Shown: positions 11,891 to 23,052, counted from the stretch's first letter. The stretch is DNA of 64,000 nt from Bryum argenteum (GCA_037043015.1 CM073321.1:32218101-32282100), one strand, 5' to 3'. Program-made: numbers and translations. Notes: generated from the sequence alone by a model not told the origin.

Positions 11891-14019
11891 CTAGATGACT
11901 TTGATGGCCGCAGCAATTCCTCGATGAAGAAGGGGTTTATCTCGGACATTGATGGCGTGGGTGTAGATATCATCGGTGGTCTTACCCAACATTTTGTTAC
12001 ACCGCGAACGATTGACATCGCTGGCTTTTGGGTCAGAGAACTTACGAGCTAAGTCCGGGTTTTTGACGAAGTACTTGCAGACCTCCTCTTGGGCGTCGCT
12101 GATCTCCTCTTCATCTTCGCTAGTGTCTCCAGTCGTTTTACCCCACAATGTGTAGTCTGATAATCCGATCAGATGCTTCCTTTGTTGAGCAAATGACCTA
12201 GGTGTAGTGTTTACCAATGGGCGTTGGGGGCTGGGCGACGTAGGTTTTGGTGAAGGTTGATGGCTAGGTGCGGTCTCGTTTGGTGCTGTTTGTCGTGGAG
12301 ATGGCAACGGCGTCTCGTCGGCATCGGTGAAGTGGTCGGGTATGTGTACTTGCTCTGCATGTTGTTCCACCGGTACCACTTGAAACCTCTCTTCATGGAC
12401 AATCAGGTCAATAGGGGGCGGGTTGGTCATCTGTAGACGGCACCTCGGTGTCTTGTGCGAACGACAGATTGTTGCTTACTTCTTCCGCTAGGTCGACAGT
12501 AGTAGCCGTATTGACGACTTCAAGACTGGTGGCTTTGACGTAGGAGCCATTGTAATCCGGCTTGTCCAGCTCCAACGCTTGTAGGACTTTGTCGACACAC
12601 TATGTCACTAAATCTTCTGGCAACTGTTGGTTGGCGGGGTACTTGTACGTGGTACCAAACATATTGGACGCAATGGCATTGGCAGCATTGTTGACCCATA
12701 GCCTCTTCTTGGCCTCAAAGTTTTCCATGTTGTTCTGCAGCTCCCTCTACTACATGACGTCTACGGGGGCTCCCTGTTGGCAACGTTGGTGCGTATCAGA
12801 GAGAAGTTGGTACTGCTCTCTGAGTGTTGCTTGGTCGGCCTCCAGGGCCGTAGCGTGGCCGTGTGCATAGTCTCGCTCTTGCTGGATTGCATGTATGCGA
12901 TTGTTGGTCGTCTGTAGGTCACGTTCTAGAATGCTCACTCTGATGGTCGATAGCTTCCTGTTTTAGTTGGCTTGTAGGTCACGCTGAACCTACGACAGCT
13001 TCTCCTCCCTCTTGCGTACTTCAGCATTAGGACCTTGCAGCTTTCGAGCATTGTCCACTTCCAATTCTTGAACACGAGTGTGCAAGGCTCCTTTGTCAGC
13101 TTCGGCGGTGTTGAACTGCGCGATTAGTGCTTGTACGCACAAATTTAGGGCGTCAACCTATGCCTGTAGCTGTTCCCTTGGCGACATATGTGTCGCCTCT
13201 CTTGATGTCTGCGCCTCGAATTGGATTCAAGGGCGTTTGTGGGAGGTGGACACTGTGGTGGTCGGCACAACCAATGGTGGTGGTGGTGGATTATTTCGCT
13301 GAATGTCCACGAACGTCATCAATGGTGGCATCGACCGATACTCCTTGTGGTAGGCCAACGTTCGATTGATGAAGGCTGACAGGAAGGGGCCGATAGGGCT
13401 TACATACCCCTACTTGCGCTGGTAGTTTTTCAACTCCAGCCGCAAGTTTTGGTCCACCAACATTTTCCAGTGATTTTAGCGCCGGCCTCTGTCAACAATA
13501 GGAGCTCCATTTTCTACGCTGACGCATTGTTGCAATTGACGCGGAAGAAAATCTGACTAAGTATTCCATGGATCCTTACGTACCAAGGCTCTGGAAGTAG
13601 CATCGTACTAAGTATTCCACCTGCCGCACATTGTATCCCTTGTTTGGCTTGAAGAGAACGTTTGCAAGCCTTGTTTGCAGATCAGGTTTTGGATACCCAC
13701 AGTCCTCCGACCATCTTGTGAGTCATGTTCCATTTCACCCATACTGTTGGAGCAGGTAATAGGGCGAGAACTGCACCTCCACGCCGTCTACGATGCCTGT
13801 TAGAAATGCGATGGCGTCGGCGTGCATCCCCATGCTGTCTATAAACTCACGGCAACGACTGATGTCTAGCTGCTAGTGATGCATGTCGTTTTGGTAGCGG
13901 TGAATGCTTGTCTCTGCTGCCTAGACGTTGTCAATTTGCGAAATCCAATCTCTCAAGTCTTTGAATATGTGAACGGAGCCAACTGTGGAGGTCGTTGTGT
14001 GTCTCTGTCGCTGAGCCAT
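11891..14019 (-). pseudogene. extra ORF downstream of integrase, coiled-coil and Pro-rich, decayed
   Basis: This roughly 2.1-kb sense-strand region lies between integrase and the 3' LTR. It starts with MAQRQRHTTTSTVGSVHIF at 14,019. After stops and frame changes comes a patch (FLTGIVDGVEVQFSPYYLLQQ near 13.75 kb), then a Pro-rich linker (NNPPPPPLV) and a long heptad-rich coiled coil at about 13.15-12.75 kb (ending DTHQRCQQG). The C-terminal part at 12,430-11,891 is Pro/Ser/Thr-rich and contains YTLWGKTTG followed by an acidic run. Several stops are TAG where neighbouring codons suggest CAG. It is not gag, pol or an envelope protein that I can recognise, and no signal peptide or membrane segment is visible. 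Some Ty3 lineages carry additional ORFs at this position, so it may be structural or regulatory; I assign no function. Confidence 0.6.
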
Positions 14020-14678
14020 TGTCACCGTAGGCAAACGAGAAACACGGATTGGCAACGGTGTGAGGAGTGAGAGCAGCGCCGACTGAGCACGGAGGCGAAG
14101 AGAGAGCGTAAGTGAGGGGCGAGAGCAGCGAGAGTGATCAAAAGTTGGCTTGGCGCAAAAAGTGAGGCATTGACTGCCAGCGCTCCCCCTTAAGTAGCAT
14201 CTGGTGCTTAAAACAATGGATGTCATTGGCGGCGGGTAGTTGCCTCATGGAATAGAAAATGAGTGTCTAGGGGTGTGTTTGGCGGCGTGGATAGGCTTTT
14301 GAATGCCTACTATCGTTGGCGGCAGGTTGTCCATCATCGAGTCATCATAATTAGTAATGATGGCCCAATCACCCGGACATCTATGTTGGCTTTGATGGCT
14401 GTATCCCTCATTATATGGGGTATCATGGACAACATGGATGTGGTTGAGGTATGCCACCATGGGTGCATCCCCCCCCCCTCTTTGTTGCCTGAGGTCGGCA
14501 TTGGTGTTTCTTGTAGTTGTTCTTCTGTAGCCAACTGTTGTGCTTTGGTGACTTATGGAGTTGCCTCAGACTTAGCGCTGGCTTTGCCTGGCTATTCTCA
14601 CCATGGTAGTGTTTGAGCTTGGCGGAGTTGACAATGGTTGTCTGGGTATCATAGTTGTCTCCGTGTTATTTGGTAGTG
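14020..14678 (-). other. spacer between integrase and the extra ORF
   Basis: There is no conserved coding signal. It would hold the lost C-terminal end of integrase and the leader of the extra ORF. Frames in both directions here have no motifs. Confidence 0.5.
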
Positions 14679-15332
14679 TTAACTGTACTCAGTATGGTCC
14701 GTGCCACACAGATTCAAACTTTGATTTGCGCAACTTTCGATCTCGTGGACACTAGAGAACTTGATCGCCGTTGTGAAACACGCGAGGAGGTTGGAATCCC
14801 TGAAAGTATTTGGCGCTGAGTGTGTGCTTGTGTAGGATGTTTTTGTCGTGAGTATGTGTTTGTGTAGGATGAATGTCGCCATTACGACATCATTGTTGTT
14901 TCTCAAAGGTTTGGCTTCTACCCATTTTGTTGTATAATTAGTGGCAACCAGTATGAGTTTGTAGCCTTGTTTAGTCATCGGTTGAATGGGGCCAACGAAG
15001 TCCAGACCCCATCTTTGGAACGGTCCTAACAGAGATATGGGCTTCAGGAGCACCTTTCCTTGGTGTTGGAAATTAGTAGCTTTTGTTTCACAAGCATGGC
15101 AATTCTTGATGTAGACGAAGGTGTCATTGTGAAACGTTGGCCACCAGTACTTTGATGCCAATATCTTTTTAATCGTTGTCTCCGGTTCTTCATGCCCTCC
15201 TGCTTGTTGGTCATGTAAGTGGGAATTAATGGTTTGTCGCTGATGAGTTGGCACGCATAGACGGACTTCGTAGTCCAGTCCTTTGCAGTATAATTGTCCT
15301 TGGACGACTGTGTATGGTAATGATGTGCTCAC
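14679..15332 (-). pseudogene. Ty3 integrase, truncated and catalytically altered
   Basis: The N-terminal zinc-binding HHCC module is present: two His six residues apart (HDQQAGGH), then CHAC about 30 residues later. The core starts with the first catalytic Asp in WGLDFVGPI. The second position reads [10 protein letters not shown], where Ty3 integrases normally have TDY, so the second catalytic Asp is Asn. After ILHKHIL the frame is lost, and I find no DDE-type Glu and no C-terminal domain. It should be inactive. It sits directly after the RNase H segment and ends about 660 bp before the extra ORF. Confidence 0.85.
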
Positions 15333-15407
15333 GAACTTGATCTTTTGTGTTCATGTTTCGTCATCGAGAAGTGTTCCATGAGTTGGATATTTCACGATGT
15401 GTTGCCT

Positions 15408-17094
15408 CTAGTCTTTGGCATCTGGTGACTCCGTTGGTTGTATAGACGTTGTTTGTATGTATGGTTGGTTAAATGAGTCCTCAATGCCTTCCTCAGTTGT
15501 GTTGGTGTCTCGCGGTAAGTAATCCGCTACAATGTGCCTTTTGCCTGGGATGTACACTACTTCGAAAGAATCGTACTCCATAAGAATCATAATCCATCTC
15601 GCCACTCTCTTGGTAATCATTGGTTGATTTACGAGATAAGACAAACTATGATGATCCACCATGAACCTAAATTTGTTTCCGAGTAAGTAATGTCGAAATT
15701 TCTTCACAGCATATATCATGGCGAGCGCTTCCCTTTCTATGGTCGAATAATTTCTTTCCGCCTGGTTGAGTAGTCTGCTAGCGTAGGCGACAGGTTGATC
15801 ATGTTTGCCATCCGCATTTTGGGCTAACATGACCCCCACGGCAATCTGAGAGGCATGTGTGTGAACGTGGAATTGTTTTGTCCAATCTAGTGCCAACACT
15901 ATGGGTGCCTTTGAGTAGGCTTGCTTGATCCTTTCTAAGGCAGCTTGGGCTTCTGGTGTCCAGTCACGTGGATAAGCGTTGCCAGCATGGTTCAACTTGG
16001 TTATCGGAGCAGTAATATGGGCCAACTTCTCGATGTACATTCTGTTGAACTGTGATAAACCCAACAATCTCTGGACGCCTTTCTGATCCGTGGCAGTAGT
16101 CATGTCCATAATGTCTTGGATTTTGGCCAGATCTGGGAGTTTGCCATATTTGCACACAATATATCTCAGTATAACACCTGCAAAGAATAAAAACATACAC
16201 TTGTCTGCATTTAGGCTCACTCCGTTGCGTCGACAAGCTTGGAATATTTGCCTTAGGTGATCAACGTGGTCATTCATCCACCCATATACTGTTCCATCAT
16301 CCAAGTAAATGCGAAAAAACCTTTTTAAGCAAGGACAAAATATTAACTCCATGACTCTCTGAATTGTCATCGGTGCATTTTTGGCTCCAAATGGCATCCT
16401 TTTGAATGGCTCCGAATGGCATCCTTTTAATAAGGTCCCCACTCTTTCGAAAAAGCCGTCTTATTTTTATTTTGTTCTGCCATGGTAACGTGATAATATC
16501 CTGAAAAACAATCCAAGAACGACTACATTCCGTGTCCGGCGACCTCATCGATGATTTCCTCCATATGTGGCAACGGGTAGTAATTTTCCTTGTGGCAGCG
16601 TTTAGTTTTCGGAAGTCTACGCAGATACGCAAGGCACCATTCTTTTTAGGTATGATAACCATGGGAGACAACCAGGGGGCGGCGTCAACTGGTGATATGA
16701 ATTTTGTACTGAGTAATTTTTCAAGCACAGTCTTTACTTTGGCAGCGTTGTTTGGATTCATTCGGTACCTTTGCTGTTGCACCGGTTGTGCGTTGGGCTT
16801 CAAATCAATTGTGTGTTCGGCTATGTTCCAAGGTGTGCCCTTGAGTTCTTCATGTGTCCAGACAAATATGTCTCAAAATTCTTTAAATAGTAAAATCGTT
16901 GCCTGCTTGATGGCATCAGGTGCATCAGCGTTGATTCTCACATACCTTGGTTCTTCATCGCTCCCCGGGTTGACTAACTCGATCTTCTCTTTGGCACCGT
17001 TGGTCCACCTAGTGACGACTTGTTCCTTCGGTGCCTTCGTAGCCGGGGTGGCATTCACTGTGATGTCTTCTTGGACTTCTTCTTTAAAATGCAA
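15408..17094 (-). pseudogene. Ty3 reverse transcriptase and RNase H, broken
   Basis: The N-terminal part is readable as PVDAAPWLSPMVIIPKKNG and RICVDFRKLNAATRK (fingers/palm). The frame is then lost, and a short duplication around 16,378-16,435 repeats the MPFGA segment. The frame resumes with MPFGAKNAPMT and the catalytic IYLDDGTVY. RNase H follows, with ERE and the VDHHSL Asp kept, but the first catalytic position reads VHTHAS instead of VxTDAS. A TGA interrupts the KEF(R)DIFVW junction near 16,872, consistent with CGA to TGA. The product would normally copy the element RNA into DNA inside the virus-like particle; this copy cannot. Confidence 0.9.
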
Positions 17095-17099
17095 AGGTA

Positions 17100-17863
17100 T
17101 GTCTAACGTTTCCTTCTAAGGTACAACGCTGGCCTAGATGTATCTCGGCAACAGGGATCAACGAGGGGTATGCTTGGAAGACTAAGGCTTCGTGTTCATG
17201 AGTTAGGCCCTTGGCCCAATCTGTCCCTGCTCTATTGCGAATTTGGTCAACTTTAGCTTTAGTCATACATCTGTCCACGGGAATCACCACTGTTCTGCCA
17301 TGGTGCTGTAACCTAATTTGATTCCGTACCCAATCATGTACTGCATTCATATCCCGCAATCATGGTCTACCTAGTATGATAGGGAAATTGGTAGTATCCG
17401 GCATATCAATGATGACAACGGTTGTCGGTGTAGGTACGCCATGCGTAGTGATGGCTACAATAGCCAAAATTCCCAAGGGCATAATCGGAGCATCGTTGGC
17501 CATCCTTAGTATAAACTGGGCCATCTCTCGTGACGGCAGGCGTAACTGTTGTCGGAGGCCATCACTCATTACGTTGACACCGGAGCCTCCGTCTACTAAG
17601 ACGTTGGACAACTTGTGTGAGCCTTGCCTTAAATGTATTATAGCGGCGTGTGGATCAATTGTGGTAACATTGTTGTTCGCAGTCATCAAAGCTGTTGAAG
17701 TGTCGGGCAAGGTAGTCTGTTGCAGGTATTTTTGCAATTCACGACTAATTTTCAACAAACTAGTTAGTGTGATACTCACTGTCGTGTTGTCGAGTACTTG
17801 CTGTAAGTTGGCACCTGAAGGCAATTCTAAGTCTTGTTGGATTTGCATTTGAATGTTGTGCAA
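17100..17863 (-). pseudogene. Ty3 aspartic protease
   Basis: A retroviral-type aspartic protease has its active-site loop as VLVDGGSGVNVMS, a DGGS variant of the usual D(S/T)G. It is followed by a FILRMANDAPIMPLG flap-like region and the conserved FPIILGRP segment near the C-terminus. The frame then meets a TGA exactly where the family has Trp (LGRP-W-LRDMNAVHDW) and continues to about 17,100. The protease would release the structural and enzymatic parts of the Gag-Pol polyprotein. Confidence 0.85.
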
Positions 17864-19177
17864 TCATTCCCAGTGTTGTTCCGGGAACGGCTTGCGATGT
17901 TCTATCACATGTTCTGGTGCGGCAGCCTTAGACCTCGTGGTGACGTCTGCGATGCTAATGGTGAAGACATTGGTTTCAGTTCCATGAACCTCTGTCAATG
18001 TCACTCCCCCCCACCTATTCGGGCTGGATCTTTGGTTGTCCAAGGGCGTCGTGGTGTTGTGGTTTGTTTCCAATATCGGGCAATTTTGAGACCATTGTTG
18101 CTTAAGAACAGGGCATTGGCTTCGTCTATGATGCGGGGAACCACATTCCCAACAACCGTCACTTCTCCCCGGTTGAAATGCGTCTACATGGACTTCTTCT
18201 GTATACATGGCAATAGAGGTAGGACGTGGTCGCCTTGTGTTGTCATTGCGAGTGTTGCCTGAGGCGAACCAACAACGTCCATTGTGGGCTTTTCCACACG
18301 TCGTGCATAACGTTAACGTTATACGGGCATCATTCTGTTGATTTAGTAAAGGCAGCAGAGGAGCTTGGGTCTTATTGAGTAGTCCTAGCTCTCTACTGAT
18401 ATTGTTGGCGGCTGTTAGTATGTCAGGTAAGGTTTTTATCCCCCTAATCACGATACCTTGCTGAATCCAAGGTAGCAGCCTCTTATTGAACCATTCACAC
18501 AAGTAGTCATCTGTTGGCCTCTGATTCAACTTATCGGCCAACTATTTGAATCGATCGTAGAAGGTGTCCACAATTTCTCCTTTTTCTTGGGTAATATTTC
18601 CCAAGGCGCGGAGAATTTCAGAAGAAGTCTTTAACTTTCAAAACTTCTGCAGGAAACTTCTTTTCATGTCGTCCCAGGTAGGACTGTTATGTTCGGCTTC
18701 AAAGTCGATATACTAGTTGATGTGGTTCCCTTGCAATGTGGTACCAAAGATATTCTGTAAGTCAGTAGTGGTGGAGACTCCATTAGTTCGGGCTATCACT
18801 TTGAAGCTTCGGATATGCCAATCGGGGTCTGCAGTGTTGTCAAACACCAGGTATGGTATCTTTGGTAACTTAATGAGCCTATCTCTTTCTCCTGCATCCA
18901 TTGACGTAGCTACTGTCGGGTTTATAGGACGCACCGATGTTGACGATGATGGCATTGCTGCAATCCCTGGGCTGGGTATGGCAGCCGAAGTAGCTGTGCC
19001 TAGCAAATGCTGGTATTGGTAACTAAGCATTTCCAATTTGGCATTGGTAGCGTCATTTTTGGCAAGAAGGTCTGTCATTTGTTGCTTCATCCATCGTAAG
19101 AATTCTCTTATAGCATCAGGGTCATCAATAGGCGAAACTACTTCTGGTTCTTTGTCTTTCTGCTGTCGACGCGGCAT
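17864..19177 (-). pseudogene. Ty3 gag with zinc knuckles, interrupted
   Basis: The frame opens MPRRQQKDKEPEVVSPIDD, a short helical N-terminus, and continues to a capsid-like section (YLVFDNTADPDWHIRSFKV). It stops at TAG after GNHIN, then continues as YIDFEAEHN in the same frame with further breaks. From 18,541 the C-terminal half is open. It contains CWECGSPHHRRSQC, a CX2CX4HX4C knuckle, and just upstream a shortened Cys/His motif (CTTCGKAHNGRC). Gag packages the element RNA. The mixed pattern of intact stretches and single stops suggests point decay, not large deletion. Confidence 0.85.
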
Positions 19178-19225
19178 TTTGTTTGCGTGGGGCTTCTACT
19201 CACTTCTGAGTATTTCAACACTCCT

Positions 19226-19243
19226 TCCCTAGCATGGTCGCCA
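19226..19243 (-). other. tRNA primer binding site of the Ty3 element
   Basis: On the minus strand, three bases after the 5' LTR, the sequence reads TGGCGACCATGCTAGGGA. It starts with TGG, the complement of a tRNA 3' CCA end, and resembles the TGGCGACNNNGCTGGGGA-type sites of some plant Ty3 elements. The exact tRNA is not assigned. Confidence 0.65.
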
Positions 19244-19246
19244 AAA

Positions 19247-20018
19247 TGTTAGCCGGGTAAGTATGGAAGTGCTTTACGAGACTACCTAAGTCGACCACCA
19301 TTCTTATTTTGAGGCAGCGTAGAGTACTTTTGCATAGTAGAAGGAAGGAAGGAGTACAGACGGTGTTAAAAAACACTCAGGGAACATACTGGGCCAACTT
19401 CAGACAACATTGACTGCAAGGTTGACTACAGGTAAGCACTGTGTTAACTCAGCGTTGGCTTAGGGTGTCTTTGTGTAATCTGGAGAAAGGCGTCTTTGGC
19501 GTCAGCGTTGTTTCCTAAGGACGAAGATGACAGGAGGGAGTGGAACATTTTAGCCAACAAGGAAGAGGGAGATAGTGTTGGAGGGAGCAACAGTTAGAAA
19601 GCCACGCACGCTACCTTATGTTGCCTTAGCGAACAGGCAGCGAAGGAGGGTCAGGGACGTCCTTCATAGAACCATCCAAGGCCTGCAACGGCGTGGATGG
19701 CAGCGGAGGAACCAAGCAAGAAACAATGTGCAAACGACGTAGGAAGACAAAGGTTAGGAATTGGACATTGGTAGTCTAGAGCAAACAGTTTTAGAGAGAA
19801 AGGCCGGCCTTTGTCTTGTATTGATAATGGAATAAGAGTACATTCGTTTTAGCTCCTAATCTCATGTCTCAATGTCTATCATGCAAAAGGTCCCTACTTT
19901 GAGTCCTCTACACTCTTAAGTACCGCTGATGTCTCCGAAGTCTTCTGCTACCAATCGGTGGCCCTATCCTCCCGACTTGGTCGCGCCCCCCCTGTTGGCA
20001 ACATTGGATACGGTAACA
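19247..20018 (-). repeat. 5' LTR of the Ty3 element
   Basis: This 772-bp LTR has intact TGTTA...TAACA ends and would carry the promoter for minus-strand transcription. It is followed by the target duplicate CCCAC at 20,019-20,023. Confidence 0.95.
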
Positions 20019-20023
20019 CCCAC

Positions 20024-20590
20024 CGAAGTAGAGATTGCAAGGCCATCCTCCAGAGTGAACTTGTAGGTGTTTTTGGGCCCCATAGAGGTAAGAGTGGTTT
20101 TTTTTGGAGATTGCAAAGATGTAGAGGTGAAGGCTGCAATTCACAAAAACCACACTCTAGTTTAAGAACATGGGCTTGCTCCAAAAACAAAATGATTGGC
20201 AAAGCATTTACCATTAGAATAATAGCCAACATAGTAAAGAAGTTGCCTGTGAGTGAGGCTGCATTTGCTTGTTCTACCAACCCGAAGCAGCGCAGCGCAT
20301 GGAAGAAGACGATAACGAGTGCCCTACAAGCAAAGACAACAATGACGAACCGCAGTTTTGAAGAGGTTGCCGTCAAGGAAGGTCTAGAGAGTTTGCTACA
20401 AAGGCTCCCAGTTATGAAAACCGAGGGCGGTGGCAGTATGAGAGATCTGGGCGGTAGGGGGGTCGAAGTAAGTGTTGGCTACATTGGCAAAAAGGGATTT
20501 GAGATCTCTAACGTACTGGGTAAGATTGGGTTGAGCTGCAATGCATCAAGAAGGAGGTTGAAAAAGCTCGCAAAGAAAAATAATCTATGA
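20024..20590 (+). pseudogene. 3' part of the ORF interrupted by the Ty3 element
   Basis: The frame that entered the Ty3 element at 10,985 continues here in register, with no stop until 20,588. It gives about 188 codons rich in Lys and Arg (for example a RRRLKKLAKKNNL end). It contains RSRDCKAILQSELVGVFGPHR at the insertion side and a GLESLLQRLPVMK stretch. A possible splice donor (GAGGTAAGAG) lies at about 20,078-20,090, so the true exon may end there and the rest may be intron. I do not recognise the protein. Confidence 0.45.
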
Positions 20591-21251
20591 ATATTGCGGT
20601 TCTAAGTATGAGAATGGCGTTGGAATCAATGGAGGCAACTTGTGAAGAGTTGTAAACATGACTTTTTGTCAACTTGAGTCAATTTCAAATTTTTGATATA
20701 AATAGAGGTGAATAGACATGTGAATGTTGTATGGGTCTTGTGTTTCAGCATTGGAATGGAGAGAGAGGAGTAGAGAGCGAATAGGACTAGATGTGGTGTC
20801 GTAGCGATGCAACAATCGTAACCCGTGTGTGCAATTTGTGATAGGAGTGATCTTACCGCACCACGAATGCACACAAAGGGTAGGTAGCGATAGTGGTGGA
20901 ATGAGGGTTTGAGCAGTTGAAGTTGTTTTTGTAGATCTGATAGAGCCGGCTGGGAAATAGAGCTTAAGGTTGAGGGACCCATTCCCGTGCGGGGACCAAC
21001 AACCGATCTGTAGGTTATATAAATTCTACGAGCCAGGAGACTGATTGTCGTCCTTTCTTTTCTGAGCGGCCAAAATAAGAATTCTTAGGGGGCGGCTGAT
21101 GGTGCATTTAATGAACCAGAGTAGTTAGCGACCTGATATGCCATAAATGACCATGAGGTTGACAACTGGTGCTCTTAACTTTTGGTAATGGAAGTGGGTC
21201 AGTAGTGGAATTAAAAATTTAGAAGAATGATGTATGGTGGAATAGCGGCTG
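20591..21251. other. no gene recognised
   Basis: This is unique-looking sequence between the interrupted ORF and the solo LTR. Frames on the minus strand (20,626-20,982) have no motif. Confidence 0.4.
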
Positions 21252-22773
21252 TGTCACATCCCTTTCCAAAGGATGCCCGAACACCGTGGTGAGCCAAGAG
21301 GACCCCGGGAGTGACGCCCCGGGCTTGGCAAGAGACAAGGTGAGGAGACCAAGGAGAGTCCCGAGCAAACAGCACGCAATAGCGTTGTGTTTGGGACGAA
21401 CTTGGTGGCGTGTCTTATATGGTTGGAAACCTTGTTTGAGCACGCACCCATGGGTCCAAAGAACGCGCGATTTGGAGTTGTGAGTCATGAGATATGACAC
21501 TCCAAAGTCGGAGCGCGTTCCGGGACACTCCGGGACTCGGGAGTGTTGCCTTTCGGGACTCAAAATGTCGTCCTTCATGGATGGCGGCATGTTGCATGCC
21601 TTTGGAAAGCTCTAGACATGAGCTTTCCAAAATGCTAAGGCTCGTGAGGAGCAAAACAATGCTTTGAGAGATATGGCTCTCCAAAGCATCGGGACTTCGG
21701 GACTCCGGGACTGCTGCCTCCCGAGACTCCCGAATGTTCAGAGGAGCATAGCTCCCACATGGAAGCTCCGATTGGGACAAGTGAGGAGTCCATCGACATC
21801 TACTCGAAGAGTATATGTCGAAAATGGGCTCGCACGTCCCATTTGGATAACTGAGCTACAAGTTAGCCCGAGAAGAAGATACGGCCCGTTTTTGAGGCTA
21901 AGGCAAAAACGGGTGGTCTTCCAAAACAAAAGTGTGTCACGGAAGGCCCCTCAACACAAGAGGGGTGGGGGCCTACCAAAGTATCCAGAGACTACTATGA
22001 GGAGGGGTGGTCTCCCTCCTCACTTGCACATGGTGCCATGAGGAGCCGGGGTGGCTCTAAGGAGTGAGGCTTGGGATGGGGCCTCACTCCCGCACCTTGT
22101 GGAAAATGGAGAGTGCTTTGGAGCATCTCTAAACATGGGGTTGGGAAGTGTCCCTCTCCAAGTTAGTCCCCGTGATAAGTAGTGCCGGTTCCCGGGAGTG
22201 ACCGGGAATGGCTCAAGAAGGTGAGGCATGGAAAGGAAGCCTCACTTCTACATCTTGGGCATTGTGGGATGCTCTTGAGCATCCCGCAACATTGGGTTGG
22301 AAAGAGTCCCGCTCCAAACTAGTCCCCGGGAAAACTAGTGCCGGATTCCGGGAGGATTTCCGGCAAAGTCCCGAATGGGGTGAGAAACAAAAGTGGAAGG
22401 GGACTAGTGGGAAGTTGGACAATGGATACGAGCGGTTAGCTCCGGGGGTGATTAGTAGCACCCTTGGGAGCTTGGACATTTGTGGAAGGCCGCCCCGTGC
22501 CACCAAGTGGCACGCCCATGTGTTGGTGGAAGTTTCGGGTTGGCATACCCATGTGTTGGTGGGAGTTCCGGGTAATGAGTACCGGATAATGAGTTATGGA
22601 GTCAAGGTGGGTTGGACACCTTGACTTAGAATGGTGCTAACATTGTGTGTGTGGGGCACATGCAAGTGTTAGCAAAGTCGTGGCTGGTTGCTGCCAACTA
22701 AGTGAGCCGTGATTCCGCTACCAAGTAAGGCTCACTAAGAAAAAGAAGAGTTGGAGTAATTAGGGTCGCGACA
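21252..22773. mobile_element. solo LTR, 1,522 bp
   Basis: The segment begins TGTCACATCC and ends GGGTCGCGACA, a TG...CA structure with short inverted ends (TGTC(A/G)C). It is flanked by an exact 5-bp duplication, GGCTG at 21,247-21,251 and 22,774-22,778. There is no internal coding sequence and no second copy in the window. This is the signature of an LTR retrotransposon reduced to one LTR by recombination between its two LTRs. The family is not identifiable from the LTR alone. The sequence is rich in CCCGGGA motifs and holds an internal degenerate dimer. Confidence 0.85.
22033..22360. repeat. degenerate tandem dimer inside the solo LTR
   Basis: Two units of about 160 bp share the order GGCTC(T)AAG, GTGAGGC, a GCCTCACT block, a TTG(G)GA...GAGCAT section, AACAT(G)GGGTTGG, TCCAA(A/G)(T/C)TAGTCCCCG and AGTGCCGG followed by TTCCGGGAG/TCCCGGGAG. 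The first starts at about 22,037 and the second at about 22,200. Confidence 0.65.
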
Positions 22774-23052
22774 GGCTGCTTGTACAATTGACATGCAAGA
22801 ACATTACATTCTATTGATATCCCTTTCTAGCTGCTTCTTACCGGATTTCTAATATCTTAATTTATCTCAATTGCTAATTATAAGTGATCTTGCTTGGGTT
22901 CACCATACAACACATCTTCATAGTGACACAGGTCCATCTCCATCACAACTTTGCATGTGCACAAGAGTTCAACTTCAGAGCAACAATAGTTTCAGTTTGT
23001 TCATTGATTTTGACCTACGTTCATTTCAGTCACAGTCCTAAGTTAGTGCTTC

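Larger units (their letters stand above)
10986..20018 (-). mobile_element. complete Ty3/gypsy LTR retrotransposon, 9,033 bp
   Basis: Two 772-bp direct repeats with TGTTA...TAACA ends flank gag-pol-like sequence. They are bounded by an exact 5-bp target duplication, CCCAC at 10,981-10,985 and 20,019-20,023. On the minus strand the order is 5' LTR, primer site, gag with zinc knuckles, protease, reverse transcriptase, RNase H, integrase, an extra ORF region, purine tract, 3' LTR. Reverse transcriptase before integrase is the Ty3 order. The LTRs differ at only about seven sites, all within the first 90 bp, yet the internal ORFs carry many stops and frameshifts and two altered catalytic residues. 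The copy cannot be autonomous and was probably already defective when it inserted. Confidence 0.95.

Noticed and set aside
12530-14620. Plus-strand Cys/Val-rich frames as membrane-protein genes
   Set aside because: They lie opposite the coiled-coil and Pro-rich extra ORF of the Ty3 element and have no conserved features.
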